64,000 nucleotides of DNA from Nitrospira defluvii (GTDB lineage: Bacteria; Nitrospirota; Nitrospiria; Nitrospirales; Nitrospiraceae), in assembly GCF_905220995.1 (NCBI RefSeq), contig NZ_CAJNBJ010000002.1, positions 186,001-250,000 on the forward strand, read 5' to 3'. Positions 8,755-17,725 of this stretch are shown here, in pieces. A model generated the notes under the pieces. That model worked only from the letters and a program-made list of their open reading frames with translations. It made no database searches and was not told where the DNA came from. How positions within the stretch are numbered: the stretch's first letter is position 1; every line of letters begins with the position of its first letter. The translations under genes and the position numbers were made by a program.

Positions 8755-8827
8755 TTTCCTCCCAGACAGGAGCTTGCTGACTATTCGGTGCTGTTTCCTT
8801 ATAGAACAGTTGCCCCCCGGCTGCGGC

Positions 8828-8843
8828 CTAGTGAACCCCCTAG
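8828..8843. promoter_or_regulatory. CTAG-N8-CTAG element upstream of beta-barrel gene
   Basis: CTAGTGAACCCCCTAG. Both CTAG ends are intact; the right half is CCCTAG. It lies 74 bp upstream of the start at 8754. Confidence 0.5.
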
Positions 8844-8947
8844 CTCACTGTCTTATGCATCTCCGTTAGAGGCGCACGCCGAAATACCAATCCGGCACCA
8901 TGAACATATCGCCTCCCGCTACGTATCCGGCCCTGGCATGGAGAGAA

Positions 8948-8963
8948 CTAGGAGAATATCCAG
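8948..8963. promoter_or_regulatory. CTAG-N8-CTAG-type element (one mismatch) upstream of basic-protein gene
   Basis: CTAGGAGAATATCCAG, with CCAG in place of the right CTAG. It lies 124 bp upstream of the start at 9087. Confidence 0.35.
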
Positions 8964-9086
8964 TACCGGCAGGGTGGAGGAGCAGAATACGGTGCAGGTA
9001 TGCGAGGCGGCACGGGTGGGATCCCCCCGCATAGCCGATCGGCGAGTAGAGGCCCAGAACCTGAGAACCTCACGGAAGGATTGCTT

Positions 9087-9410
9087 ATGAAACGAAGGGT
9101 GACCACCAAGTCTCGGAGCCGTAAGCCCTCCACATCAACCAGCCGGCGGGGGTCGCGCGATCCGATCGATCCGACGCCACGCGTCATCGAACGCAAGAAC
9201 CTCAAGAACGCTGATCGAGACTCTCGGCGAACCACACAGGGCCGTTCGGTCTTGAAAAAGAAGCGACCTTCCGCCAAGACCACTTCGCAGAACGTGCGTC
9301 AGGTCGGGCGAGCGATAGGAAGCGTGTTGGGTAAAGTGATCGGCCGCGTTGAACAGACTGTCGCGAAAGTAATGCCTGGAGCTACACCGCGGAAGCGGAG
9401 AACGAGCTAG
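9087..9410 (+). CDS. small highly basic protein, histone-H1-like composition
   Basis: 107 residues from ATG 9087 (GGAAGGA upstream). About a third of residues are Lys or Arg, with Ser/Thr/Pro-rich spacers (for example KSRSRKPSTSTSRRGSRD), then a less basic amphipathic stretch, VRQVGRAIGSVLGKVIGRVE, and a basic tail. Composition suggests nucleic-acid or polyanion binding, but no family is recognised. A hairpin at 9400-9448 overlaps its stop. Confidence 0.6.
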   Translation: MKRRVTTKSRSRKPSTSTSRRGSRDPIDPTPRVIERKNLKNADRDSRRTTQGRSVLKKKRPSAKTTSQNVRQVGRAIGSVLGKVIGRVEQTVAKVMPGATPRKRRTS

Positions 9411-9448
9411 CTGCCAGCACTTCTCGCTGTGCGGTCCCTGGCTCGTTC
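9400..9448 (+). terminator. nested inverted repeat after basic-protein gene
   Basis: GAACGAGC (9400-9407) pairs perfectly with GCTCGTTC (9441-9448); inside it GCAC/GTGC (9417-9420, 9429-9432) can pair. It spans the stop codon of the basic-protein gene. No T-tract follows, so it may be a terminator or simply an mRNA structure. Confidence 0.35.
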
Positions 9449-9507
9449 ATTCGCGACCGCAAACGCTGGACGGTAATCGTGACCACTCCAGAAAAGGGAG
9501 GACTATC

Positions 9508-9831
9508 GTGACACTGCTGATACGGGCTATGGTTGGAGCAGGGTTTCTCATGGCTGTCGTCCCGCTGAACACGACATCGGCCGAGCCAGGGCCGGAGACG
9601 CCTCCGGCAACCCCGTCGCCACCTTCCCCACAATTCCCCCCGCCGCCGCCGGCTCCGCCGTCACAGATTGATCCAGGCATCCTCAAACAGCCTGACCATC
9701 TGCCTCCTCCAAACCCTGAGGCGGTGGTGCCGCCTCCCGTTGTGGATCCTAAAATGGCCATCGATCCGGAGAAGCCTAACCAGGAGGATCCTGGTCGTCC
9801 CATCCCGACGCCGCCATCCGTACCTCGCTGA
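9508..9831 (+). CDS. Pro-rich exported protein
   Basis: 107 residues from GTG 9508 (GGGAGG six bases upstream). Residues 1-25 form a signal peptide (MTLLIRAMVGAGFLMAVV, cleavage after TSA likely). The mature part is about 40% proline, with runs such as PPPPPAPPSQ and later PPPNPEAVVPPPVV, and acidic/basic spacers. Such low-complexity Pro-rich chains act as extended periplasmic or envelope spacers. No domain. It resembles the Pro-rich ORF at 4789-5090 in composition. Confidence 0.65.
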   Translation: MTLLIRAMVGAGFLMAVVPLNTTSAEPGPETPPATPSPPSPQFPPPPPAPPSQIDPGILKQPDHLPPPNPEAVVPPPVVDPKMAIDPEKPNQEDPGRPIPTPPSVPR

Positions 9832-9849
9832 CGGCTGACTGTACTAATA

Positions 9850-9873
9850 CAAACTACATGCAATGTTTGTAGG
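9850..9873. promoter_or_regulatory. small inverted repeat upstream of methyltransferase gene
   Basis: ACAAAC and GTTTGT arms about ten bases apart in a short AT-rich stretch between the Pro-rich gene and the methyltransferase start at 9885. Candidate operator or promoter spacer only. Confidence 0.25.
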
Positions 9874-9884
9874 AATTCATTACA

Positions 9885-10703
9885 ATGGCACTATCTCAAC
9901 AACGCGTGGCATGGAGAGAGATGAGCATCCGCAGCCGACTCATTTCTGAAATCGTCAGACCCTTCAAGCACACCATGCGCAGGGTGTTGGGCGACACCCT
10001 CTACCAGCAAGTCCGAGTGACATTCTTAGGAGAACCCAACGGGCTTGGGCTGGATTGGCGCTGGGGTCATTCGTTGCGTCGCACCCACCCCCTGCGACGC
10101 GACTTCGGATGGCGGGCCGGTCAACCCATCGATCGTTACTACGCGGAATCGCATTTTTTCCCCGCCCATTGTGCGGACGTCCGCGGGCACGTGTTGGAAA
10201 TCGGCGACAACCGTTACACGACGCAATTCGGCGGCGACCGTGTCACCAAGTCCGACGTGCTCCACTTTCACGCTGACTCCCCTGGCTCCACGATTCAGGG
10301 CGATCTCACACATGCCCCGCACATTCCCTCCGACAGCTTCGACTGCATCATTCTGACGTTCACGTTGCAGTTCATTTTTGACGTGCGGGCCGCGATTGGC
10401 ACGATCGCCCGTATTCTCAAACCCAACGGCGTCGTACTGGTCCTGGCTCCGGGTATCAGCCAGATCTCCCGGTACGACATGGACACGTGGGGAGAATATT
10501 GGCGTTTCACGTCCCTGTCCGCCCGCCTCCTCTTTGAGGAAGCCTTTCGGCCCTCAGGCATCAGCGTCTCCACCTACGGCAATGTCTTGGCCGCGACCGC
10601 CAGCCTTCAAGGACTGATCAGTTCCGAACTCCGTCGCGAGGAACTCGATTATCACGATCGAGACTACGAGGTATTGATCGGCATCCGAGCCGTCAAACAC
10701 TGA
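9885..10703 (+). CDS. SAM-dependent methyltransferase, class I
   Basis: 272 residues. Around residues 98-195 is a methyltransferase-11-type Rossmann core: VLEIGDNRYT (glycine-rich SAM loop, degenerate), GDLTHAPHIPSDSFDCIILT (motif IV region), and ARILKPNGVVLVLAPG (post-motif with the typical L-K-P-G-G-like turn). The substrate is unknown. A basic N-terminus (RSRLISEIVRPFKHTMRR) may dock to membrane or polymer. The glycosyltransferase gene follows on the same strand after about 190 bp; together they suggest envelope polysaccharide or glycolipid work, which is inference. Confidence 0.8.
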   Translation: MALSQQRVAWREMSIRSRLISEIVRPFKHTMRRVLGDTLYQQVRVTFLGEPNGLGLDWRWGHSLRRTHPLRRDFGWRAGQPIDRYYAESHFFPAHCADVRGHVLEIGDNRYTTQFGGDRVTKSDVLHFHADSPGSTIQGDLTHAPHIPSDSFDCIILTFTLQFIFDVRAAIGTIARILKPNGVVLVLAPGISQISRYDMDTWGEYWRFTSLSARLLFEEAFRPSGISVSTYGNVLAATASLQGLISSELRREELDYHDRDYEVLIGIRAVKH

Positions 10704-10748
10704 GCACTCTTCCCATTTCTCGTTCCTGCTCACACATTCCCTATCCCG

Positions 10749-10764
10749 CTAGGGACTCGCCTAG
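10749..10764. promoter_or_regulatory. CTAG-N8-CTAG palindrome upstream of glycosyltransferase gene
   Basis: CTAGGGACTCGCCTAG. Both CTAG ends are intact with an inner GGGA. It lies 128 bp upstream of the start at 10892 and 46 bp after the methyltransferase stop. Confidence 0.5.
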
Positions 10765-10891
10765 TACGGCCGGCTCTCCTGTTCCCTTTAAGATCGCACT
10801 ACCTCAGCAATCTTCGTCGGAGGCGGCTCAAGGTATTTCTCCGGATCATGTGGCCGACACCCATTCATCCAGACCGACCAAAGGAGTCATC

Positions 10892-11980
10892 ATGAAAATC
10901 GCTCAGGTTGCTCCGCTCCGTGATAGCGTTCCTCCCCTTCATGGAGGACGTACCGAACAGACCATCTCCTATCTCACCGAGGAATTGGTTCGACAAGGAC
11001 ACGAGGTCACGCTCTTTGCCAGCGGCGATTCCATGACTTCAGCTCGCCTGGTCGCATCCTGCCCTCAATCCTTGCGTCTCGCCTCCGGAATCGCAAATCC
11101 TGATGCGCCGCTGATCACACTGATGGAACGAGCCTTCTCGGCATCGCAAGCCTTCGATCTGATTCACTCGCACTTGGATTTTCTACCGTTTCCCCTTGCG
11201 CGTCGTTGCGGAACACCGGTCGTCACGACCCTGCACGGGCGTCTCGATCCTCCGGAACTGCTGCCGGTTTACAGAAAATTTTCCGAGATGCCGCTCGTCT
11301 CTGTATCAACGGCACAACGCGAACCACTGGCCTGGGCGAACTGGCAAAGGACCATTTACCCTGCCCTACCGATCGATCTCTTTTCTCCCCGGTATGAGAC
11401 CGGCCGATACCTGGCATTCCTCGGACGACTGGCCCCGGACACTGCCCTCGATCAAGCAATCGCCTTGTCTCTCCGGAGCGGAATCCCGCTACGGATCGGG
11501 GCGACCGTGGACCCGACTCAGATAGAGTACTATCACACGGTCATTGAGCCGCTGTTGGATCATCCTCTCATCGAACTGGTAGGCGAGCTCACGGATTCGG
11601 AGAAAAACGACTTTCTCGGTCATGCCTATGCCTTGATCGCTCCATACGACAGAACGGTATCGTCCGCCGTGGAGCTCATCGAATCGTTGGCCTGCGGGAC
11701 ACCGGTCATTGCCTCCTCAACGGCTGTTGCCTCCGAAATCATCGAGCAGGGCGTCACAGGAGTGCTGTGCAAGAACTTCGACGAGATGCTTGCTGCAACC
11801 GATTTTGTTCCGTTGCTGGCCAGATCAGATTCCAGGCAGTCATTTGAATCACGTTTTACCGCGGAGCGAATGGCACGGGAGTATGTCCAAGTCTACCAAC
11901 AACTGCTTGGCCACTCACTCTCCGAAGATGCCCTCCACGCTCCAGACTCGAATCGCCTTGCTTACTCAGAACCACGTTGA
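10892..11980 (+). CDS. glycosyltransferase family 4 (GT-B fold)
   Basis: 362 residues from ATG 10892 (AAAGGAG five bases upstream; the longer frame from 10850 has no site). N-terminal Rossmann domain opens MKIAQVAPLRDSVPPLHGGR with the GT4 glycine pocket. The C-terminal nucleotide-sugar domain has YLAFLGRLAPDTALDQAI and the acidic motif ALIAPYDRTVSSAVELIESLAC followed by GTPVIAS, with the ExxxxxxxE-type pattern of GT4 retaining enzymes. Donor and acceptor are unknown. No membrane segment. A strong hairpin follows the stop. Confidence 0.88.
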   Translation: MKIAQVAPLRDSVPPLHGGRTEQTISYLTEELVRQGHEVTLFASGDSMTSARLVASCPQSLRLASGIANPDAPLITLMERAFSASQAFDLIHSHLDFLPFPLARRCGTPVVTTLHGRLDPPELLPVYRKFSEMPLVSVSTAQREPLAWANWQRTIYPALPIDLFSPRYETGRYLAFLGRLAPDTALDQAIALSLRSGIPLRIGATVDPTQIEYYHTVIEPLLDHPLIELVGELTDSEKNDFLGHAYALIAPYDRTVSSAVELIESLACGTPVIASSTAVASEIIEQGVTGVLCKNFDEMLAATDFVPLLARSDSRQSFESRFTAERMAREYVQVYQQLLGHSLSEDALHAPDSNRLAYSEPR

Positions 11981-12003
11981 TCTTCCATCTCCCTTCTCAC
12001 AGC

Positions 12004-12035
12004 ACGGGCAGGCCCTCAGTCGAGAGCCTGCCCGT
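12004..12035. terminator. bidirectional terminator hairpin
   Basis: Perfect 10-bp arms ACGGGCAGGC (12004-12013) and GCCTGCCCGT (12026-12035), with further CTC/GAG pairing inside. It lies between the convergent glycosyltransferase (stop 11980) and PRC-barrel gene (stop 12064). No long T-run. Confidence 0.7.
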
Positions 12036-12063
12036 TAGATCCGATCATCGAGAGCGACACGTG

Positions 12064-12771
12064 TTACCGCTTACTGCTCGGATGGCCCCCCTCGAATCCC
12101 GGCGCTGGTCCGGACGGCAATCCGCTGGTCCCGCTCATACCGCCGCCACCCACGCTCTCTTCGCCCATCGAGCCGGTCGCATCCGGTCCCTTTTGGCCGG
12201 GCACGCCGGAGCTTCCGGAGGTGGAGGGCGCAGACCGCACTTGATTGATCTGATCCATATAGGCCTTCAGATCAGGAGACTGATCCTTGCTACTGTTCAT
12301 CTGCACGATGTTTTGATAGTCCTCCTTGTTCAAGGTGAGTTGGAGCTTGTCGTTCTTCGTTTGAAATTGACTCCAGCGGAGCGGAATCGGCCGCTTCGAG
12401 TCATTGGGCACAAAGACCGCATATTCGATTTCATTCGTTTTCGTATCTTTCAACAGCTCCTTGATTCTTCCGATGGCTTCGCCCTGTGCATTGTGGACCA
12501 TGGCATTGGAAAACCTATTGTCCCGTGCCTCCACCAGCTTGCCCTGCCGTACCGGAGTATCGGCATAACCTTCCGGGACACCCTGTTGCCCACCGGTGAG
12601 ATCGGTTTTTTTATCGACTTTCGGAGGTTCCGTCGGCGTTCCTGTGCCGGCCCCCTTCCCCATCGTCGAGTCCGGCTTGTCGCCGATCGTGGCGTCCTGA
12701 GAAAACCCCGGTGAACTCGCGGCCAGTACAAACGCGATCGTTCCTGCATACATCATCATAGTCCGTTTCAT
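12064..12771 (-). CDS. exported PRC-barrel protein
   Basis: 235 residues from ATG 12771 (AAAGGAG upstream). Residues 1-25 form a signal peptide ending SPGFSQ. A low-complexity linker (30-65) precedes a PRC-barrel-like domain at about 75-150: KLVEARDNRFSNAMVHNAQG, EAIGRIKELLKD, EIEYAVFV. The C-terminal tail is Gly/Ser/Pro-rich. PRC-barrels are small beta-barrels in RNA processing, photosynthetic and stress proteins; the exported form is common in environmental bacteria and its role is unknown. The next gene upstream on the same strand (12828-13187) is also a PRC-barrel protein, so they form a pair. Confidence 0.78.
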   Translation of the reverse strand: MKRTMMMYAGTIAFVLAASSPGFSQDATIGDKPDSTMGKGAGTGTPTEPPKVDKKTDLTGGQQGVPEGYADTPVRQGKLVEARDNRFSNAMVHNAQGEAIGRIKELLKDTKTNEIEYAVFVPNDSKRPIPLRWSQFQTKNDKLQLTLNKEDYQNIVQMNSSKDQSPDLKAYMDQINQVRSAPSTSGSSGVPGQKGPDATGSMGEESVGGGGMSGTSGLPSGPAPGFEGGHPSSKR

Positions 12772-12827
12772 CACCCAACTCCTTTGGTTAGACCGTTTCT
12801 CTTGTACCTGTGCCATTCGCCCCTTCT

Positions 12828-13187
12828 TCACCAATAAGGCTTGTACCCATAGTAGGTATGAAGGCGTTCGCCCCAGGCCGTGTCAGCCATGTCGGGCCAG
12901 CGATCCTTATCGAAGCCTTCTGCCTGCTCCAGCCGCTCTCTGGCCACGTTCAGAATAAAAAATTCCCCACCAGCGGACAGCGTGAGCGCTTCCCACGGCA
13001 GTGCGAACAGCTTGTCGCCCAGCCCAAGAAATCCTCCGAATGACAGGACGGCATAGGCGATACGACCGTTTTCGAGGTCGATCATCAGCGAATGAATTTC
13101 ACCGAGATCTTCGCCGGCTTGGTTCTGCACCGGCATGCCCTCGATGGCAGAGGCGGACAACAGCCGTCGACCTGTATGAATAGTCAT
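12828..13187 (-). CDS. PRC-barrel domain protein, cytoplasmic
   Basis: 119 residues from ATG 13187 (AAGGAGG upstream). The PRC-barrel spans residues 5-85: LLSASAIEGMPVQNQAGEDL, GEIHSLMIDLENGRIAYAVL, FGGFLGLGDKLFALPWEAL. The tail has Trp/Tyr-rich DKDRWPDMADTAWGERLHTY. No signal peptide. It precedes the exported PRC-barrel gene with 56 bp between them, so they are likely co-transcribed. A CTAG-N8-CTAG palindrome lies 114 bp upstream. Confidence 0.85.
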   Translation of the reverse strand: MTIHTGRRLLSASAIEGMPVQNQAGEDLGEIHSLMIDLENGRIAYAVLSFGGFLGLGDKLFALPWEALTLSAGGEFFILNVARERLEQAEGFDKDRWPDMADTAWGERLHTYYGYKPYW

Positions 13188-13300
13188 CTGAACCCTCCTT
13201 GTTGTGTCCTGTGACGAGTCGGCTCGTCATGGTGATTGAGCGATGGAGGCTACGACAGCCCCCTTGTGTTACTAGTAACGCCCAGCCGGTCCCAGGCCAG

Positions 13301-13316
13301 CTAGGAATGCCCCTAG
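13301..13316. promoter_or_regulatory. CTAG-N8-CTAG palindrome upstream of PRC-barrel operon
   Basis: CTAGGAATGCCCCTAG. Both CTAG ends are intact, inner right half CCCTAG. It lies 114 bp upstream of the start at 13187 and 122 bp after the treY stop. Confidence 0.55.
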
Positions 13317-13437
13317 AAACGATCCGCGCGAGCGCAATACGAATACCGGTGATCGGAGGATGGGGATGGACTCGCAGTAACAATCGAGATGGGAGGAGCA
13401 GACACAACGTTCGATGTTCAGGCAGTCAGGCAGAAGG

Positions 13438-16335
13438 CTACGGCTCAGAACGGATCAACAGTCCTACGGGGCAATGCCTCAGAACCACACCGACAGACAA
13501 CACCTGGTGCTGCCCGTGACCGGTAGTCTCGAACCGTTCCCCGGTGAACAGGTGTCGATACACCGATCCCGGCTTCCATGATGGAACCGTGACGGCAGTG
13601 TCCTGCCAGAGATTGTCCGGCGAGGCGCCCTGCTGTTCCGCCTCCATGCTTGCCAGAAAGCGAGGAGCAACAGCCACGATTGCCTGGTCTTGATACAGTC
13701 GCGAAAAGGCGCACAGGTGGGAGTGAAAGCGTCCCTGTGAAGCCAATGGCACATAGTCGCCGTGCAGGTAGAGGTCCGCCTGTGCCCGCCGATGACGGAG
13801 CGCCTGGCTCAACAGAAACATCTTGATGCGTCCGTCTTCCCAGGAGGCACACCATGCCCGCAGCGTGGCCAGCCGATCTTCGCCTGTAGCCCGTTCGAGG
13901 CGCACGCACTCCGCCATCATACTCTCGCGGGTGGCGTAGTCGACCGGAACACGATTGTCGGGATCCACGAGCTTGAGGTCCCACAACTCCGTTCCCTGGT
14001 AATAGTCGGGAACGCCGGGCGCCGCGACCTTCAGTACCGCCATCGAGAGGCTGTTGAACATGCCGTACTTCGCCACCATGCCTTGAAATGGAAGGAATTC
14101 ATTCAAAAACGGATTGCCGGAACGGCGTTCCAGCAACTTCTGAATGAATCGTGTGATGGCATCCTCATAGGCTTCGTGACTGTTCACCCAACTGGTCCGC
14201 ACTTTTGCCTCTCGAACAGCCTTGATCATGTAGCGCTCAATCCGCTTGCCGAACTCCTCATAGCGCCCCGCATCCAGCGCACCGACCGGCCAAGCTCCGA
14301 TCAAGGTCTGATACAACAGATATTCCACATTGCGTTCCGGGGCCGGTCCCTCCTCCAATTCGGTGCGATGCCGTTTGTTCATTCTCATCCACCGAGCGAC
14401 AGCTTTTCTCCACCGGTCCGGCATCTCCGAGAGCACATTCAGCCTGGCGCGAACATCCTCGCCACGCTTGGCATCGTGGGTCGACGTAGTCGATATGGCA
14501 TGGGGCCACCCCGCGTAGCGATCCCGTATCCCCTGGTGAAACTGCTCCAGCGATCGGCCGAATCGTCCTGGGTCTCCACCCACTTCGTTCAGCGAGACCA
14601 GCCGGTTGTAGAGATAGCAGACGGTGTCTTCGACCCCCTTGGCCATGACCGGGCCGGTGGTCTGCTGAAACCTCGTCACAAACCGCACACGTTCCTCGTT
14701 CGTCAGCTTCTGGGACGGCGGCAGCGAGCCCAACAGCAGATCACGCACAAACTCGAAGACCTGTCGACTCACCGCAGGATTGCGTTGAACGGCGCAGGCC
14801 ACGGCCTGATGAATGAAGCGGCGATCACGCTCCAGCACGCCCTCCCGGTCCGCGGTCACATAGGATCGGTACACCGGAAAACAGGCGATGATTTCGCGCA
14901 CCGCATGAGTCAGACTGTTGAGCGTGAAATCGCGATAGTGCCGATCTCGTTCCGACAAGCGATTCAACTCATGCCCGAGTACGTTGAGTTCACTGGACAT
15001 CGACGCGCGCATGATGAGTTTTTTCGCCTGGTACACCAGTTCCTCGTACGACTGGCGCTGTCCAGTCAGAGTCCGGTAGACGGCCTCCATCGCCTTGGCA
15101 TGGTCGGTGCGCACGAACAACCCGTTCAGCAGATTCAAAAAGTCATACCCAGTCGTCCCCGCCACCGGCCAACTGCACGGCAACTGTTCTCCCGCCCCCA
15201 GAATCTTCTCGACGACAATGAAGAGAGAGAGACGATCCTCCCCGACCTGTGGCGGCAACTCGGTCGCCGCCCAGTCCTGTAATTGTCGGAGATAGTGTTC
15301 GGGATCGTAGAGGCCGTCGACATGATCGATGCGCAGGCCGGTCGCCACCCCCTCCTTGATGAGCCGAAAGATCAGCCGGTGCGACTCCGCAAAGATCCGC
15401 GGATCTTCGGTACGAATCGCCGCCAATTCATTGATGTCGAAAAAGCGCCGGTAGTTGATTTCTTCGGACGCCACACGCCAGGAGGCCAGCCTGTAATGTT
15501 GCTCATTCAGCAACGCATCCAGATGGTCGAAACTGTCGGAGGCGCCTTTCGTCCCGTTATAGCGTTCGACGGTCGCTCCTACATACGCTCGCACGTCCTG
15601 ACTGTCGGACATCAGCGCCGCCAATCGACGTCTCGCCAATTGTGTTTCCCGGTCACGCTCTGCCATACTTTCCATAGATCGTTCGCGGGCCGGCGGCAGA
15701 TGACGCAAGGCCGTCACGATGCTCCTCAACTCTTGGACCGCGTGATGTTCCTCCCCCGCAGTACCGGCCAGATCATCGATGCGAAACGACAAGATTCCGG
15801 CCCAGGACGCGGGGGCGATCGGCAGCCGATGGTGGAAATATGTCACCACAAACCCGCCCTCCTCACAGACCAGTCGAATATCTTGCTGTTCGAGGGCCGT
15901 GCCGTACTGATCTCCCAGAATAGGCAGCAGAACTTTGTCGTTGAGTTCTCGCTTCAACGGGGTCCAATCCACATCGAAGGCCGAGGCATACCGAGAGCCA
16001 GGGCCGTGCTCCAACACGTCCCACCACCAACGGTTTTCGGCACTGAGAATCCCCATGTGGTTGGGAACCACATCGACCAGCAGCCCCATGTCATAGGTTT
16101 TCAAGGCCGCAACAAACGCGGCAAAGTCCGTCTCGCTTCCCAGCTCCGGATTCAACTGACCATGATCGATCAGGTCGTATCCGTGCAGACTTCCTGGCAC
16201 GGCTTTCAAGAAAGACGAGGCGTAACAATCGGTGATACCAAGGGCATGGAGGTAGGGGATGAGCCGAGCGGCATCGAGAAACGTAAAGCAATGATTGAAC
16301 TGCAGGCGGTACGTGGCAAGCGGAATGCGCGGCAT
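13438..16335 (-). CDS. treY: malto-oligosyltrehalose synthase TreY
   Basis: 965 residues, a large member of GH13. It isomerises the reducing-end alpha-1,4 bond of maltodextrins to alpha,alpha-1,1, giving maltooligosyl-trehalose. Visible motifs: opening MPRIPLATYRLQFNHCFTFL typical of TreY, DVVPNHMG at 88-95, GLRIDHVDGLYDP with nucleophile D337, acid E376 (VVEKILGAGEQLP), and STHDAKRGEDVRARL near 615. The start follows glgC by 26 bp on the same strand, so glgC-treY is an operon. The TreZ hydrolase that normally releases trehalose is not in this window; it may be elsewhere. Confidence 0.96.
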   Translation of the reverse strand: MPRIPLATYRLQFNHCFTFLDAARLIPYLHALGITDCYASSFLKAVPGSLHGYDLIDHGQLNPELGSETDFAAFVAALKTYDMGLLVDVVPNHMGILSAENRWWWDVLEHGPGSRYASAFDVDWTPLKRELNDKVLLPILGDQYGTALEQQDIRLVCEEGGFVVTYFHHRLPIAPASWAGILSFRIDDLAGTAGEEHHAVQELRSIVTALRHLPPARERSMESMAERDRETQLARRRLAALMSDSQDVRAYVGATVERYNGTKGASDSFDHLDALLNEQHYRLASWRVASEEINYRRFFDINELAAIRTEDPRIFAESHRLIFRLIKEGVATGLRIDHVDGLYDPEHYLRQLQDWAATELPPQVGEDRLSLFIVVEKILGAGEQLPCSWPVAGTTGYDFLNLLNGLFVRTDHAKAMEAVYRTLTGQRQSYEELVYQAKKLIMRASMSSELNVLGHELNRLSERDRHYRDFTLNSLTHAVREIIACFPVYRSYVTADREGVLERDRRFIHQAVACAVQRNPAVSRQVFEFVRDLLLGSLPPSQKLTNEERVRFVTRFQQTTGPVMAKGVEDTVCYLYNRLVSLNEVGGDPGRFGRSLEQFHQGIRDRYAGWPHAISTTSTHDAKRGEDVRARLNVLSEMPDRWRKAVARWMRMNKRHRTELEEGPAPERNVEYLLYQTLIGAWPVGALDAGRYEEFGKRIERYMIKAVREAKVRTSWVNSHEAYEDAITRFIQKLLERRSGNPFLNEFLPFQGMVAKYGMFNSLSMAVLKVAAPGVPDYYQGTELWDLKLVDPDNRVPVDYATRESMMAECVRLERATGEDRLATLRAWCASWEDGRIKMFLLSQALRHRRAQADLYLHGDYVPLASQGRFHSHLCAFSRLYQDQAIVAVAPRFLASMEAEQQGASPDNLWQDTAVTVPSWKPGSVYRHLFTGERFETTGHGQHQVLSVGVVLRHCPVGLLIRSEP

Positions 16336-16361
16336 GGCGGCTCAAACCTTCAAGCGATGGT

Positions 16362-17621
16362 TCAGGTCGAGGACAATCGCGGCTTCGGCACATCCTGCGG
16401 CAAGACCGCCTTCGGCACCACCGTCAGGCCGGAGGCGGTGACTCCCGGGAAAGGTACCGCGACAGTCTCATCATGACCCAAGACGAAACCGGCGGGAATC
16501 GCATTTCCACGATCAATGACCACGCGGCGCAACCGTGCCTTCGCGCCAATAGACGTGTGATCCAAAATCACGGAGTCTTCAATCTGCGCACCAGGTTCGA
16601 TTTTCACATGACGACCGATGACACAGCGTCTGATGTCCGCTTCGATGACGCGACTCCCCTCCCCGATCAGCGCGTGGTCCACATAACAGTTGACCAGACT
16701 GGCCGGCAGCCCTCGCGAGGATTCTCCGCGAATCGGCCATTCGGTATTTCGGAGGTCATTCAGGGGTGTTTCGCCCAGGAGATCCATATTGGCCTGCCAG
16801 TAGGCCGGAATCGTTCCCACATCGCGCCAATAGGCGGGCTCTTCATAATAGTGCAGACCGGGAATTTCGTTGTCTCGGAAGTTGTAGGCCATCACCCGCT
16901 CCTCATGGAGCAGGCGCGGCAGAATATCCCGCCCGAAATCATGCGTCCCACCCCTGTCGGCATCATCGCTCAGCGCTCTGAGCAACACATCCGTATTAAA
17001 GAGATAGTTGCCCATGGACGACAAGGCGCGATCAGGACGCGTCGGCATCGACTTCGGCTCCGGCGGCTTTTCCTCGAAGCCGATAATCCGATCGTTGCGA
17101 TCGACTTCGATGACGCCGAACCCCTGCGCGGAAGCCAGCGGCATAGGCAGCGCGGCCACCGACACATCCGCTTGGCGATCCAGATGGAAGCGAAGCATCT
17201 GCCGGAGATCCATCCGATAAATGTGGTCGGCCCCGAACACGGCAACGACGTCGGGCGAGGCGTCTTGAATCAGATTCAAATTGTGATACACCGCATCGGC
17301 CGTGCCCTCATACCAGCCGCGGCGAAGGTTCATTTGCGGAGGCACCACCGTCACAAACTGCCGATCTCCATCGCCGATCCGCCAGGCACGTCGCAGATGC
17401 TCGATCAGTGATTGCGAACGATACTGAACCATGACATGGATCGCGGTTATGCCGGAGTTGTAGAAATTGCTCAGCACGAAGTCGATGATGCGATAATTGC
17501 CCCCGAACGGCACGGCCGGTTTGCTCCGGACCTCGGTAAGCGGCATGAGGCGCTCCCCCTTGCCGCCGGCCAGAACGAGCGCCAACACCTTCGGCTGATG
17601 GGTCATGTCGGACTGTGCCAT
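16362..17621 (-). CDS. glgC: glucose-1-phosphate adenylyltransferase GlgC
   Basis: 419 residues. It makes ADP-glucose from ATP and glucose-1-phosphate, the committed step of bacterial glycogen synthesis. The nucleotidyltransferase signature LVLAGGKGERLMPLTEVRSK is followed by PAVPFGGNYRIIDFVLSN. Further motifs include WYEGTADAVYHNL, GADHIYRMD and the Glc-1-P loop GFEEKPPEPK. The C-terminal third has the hexapeptide left-handed beta-helix repeats that carry allosteric sites (VIEADIRRCVIGRHVKIEPG). It is first in the glgC-treY operon. Pathway partners GlgA and GlgB are not seen here. Confidence 0.96.
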   Translation of the reverse strand: MAQSDMTHQPKVLALVLAGGKGERLMPLTEVRSKPAVPFGGNYRIIDFVLSNFYNSGITAIHVMVQYRSQSLIEHLRRAWRIGDGDRQFVTVVPPQMNLRRGWYEGTADAVYHNLNLIQDASPDVVAVFGADHIYRMDLRQMLRFHLDRQADVSVAALPMPLASAQGFGVIEVDRNDRIIGFEEKPPEPKSMPTRPDRALSSMGNYLFNTDVLLRALSDDADRGGTHDFGRDILPRLLHEERVMAYNFRDNEIPGLHYYEEPAYWRDVGTIPAYWQANMDLLGETPLNDLRNTEWPIRGESSRGLPASLVNCYVDHALIGEGSRVIEADIRRCVIGRHVKIEPGAQIEDSVILDHTSIGAKARLRRVVIDRGNAIPAGFVLGHDETVAVPFPGVTASGLTVVPKAVLPQDVPKPRLSST

Positions 17622-17725
17622 GATGCCTCCTCAGCGCGGTCCTCTCGTTTCCCGTTCAACATCCCCTCAGACGGCCCCCTTGTCCGCGGGAGCAACCGGC
17701 CCCCTACCGTCGATCCTGCGTTTCG

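Larger units (their letters stand above)
8755..9086. other. divergent intergenic region, two palindromes, no gene
   Basis: 332 bp between the beta-barrel gene (minus) and the basic-protein gene (plus). No plausible gene. It contains two CTAG-type palindromes, one facing each gene (8828-8843 and 8948-8963), and probably two promoters. Confidence 0.6.

Noticed and set aside
13762-15282. Long plus-strand open frame (506 codons) opposite treY
   Set aside because: Antisense shadow of treY; no domain, no ribosome site.
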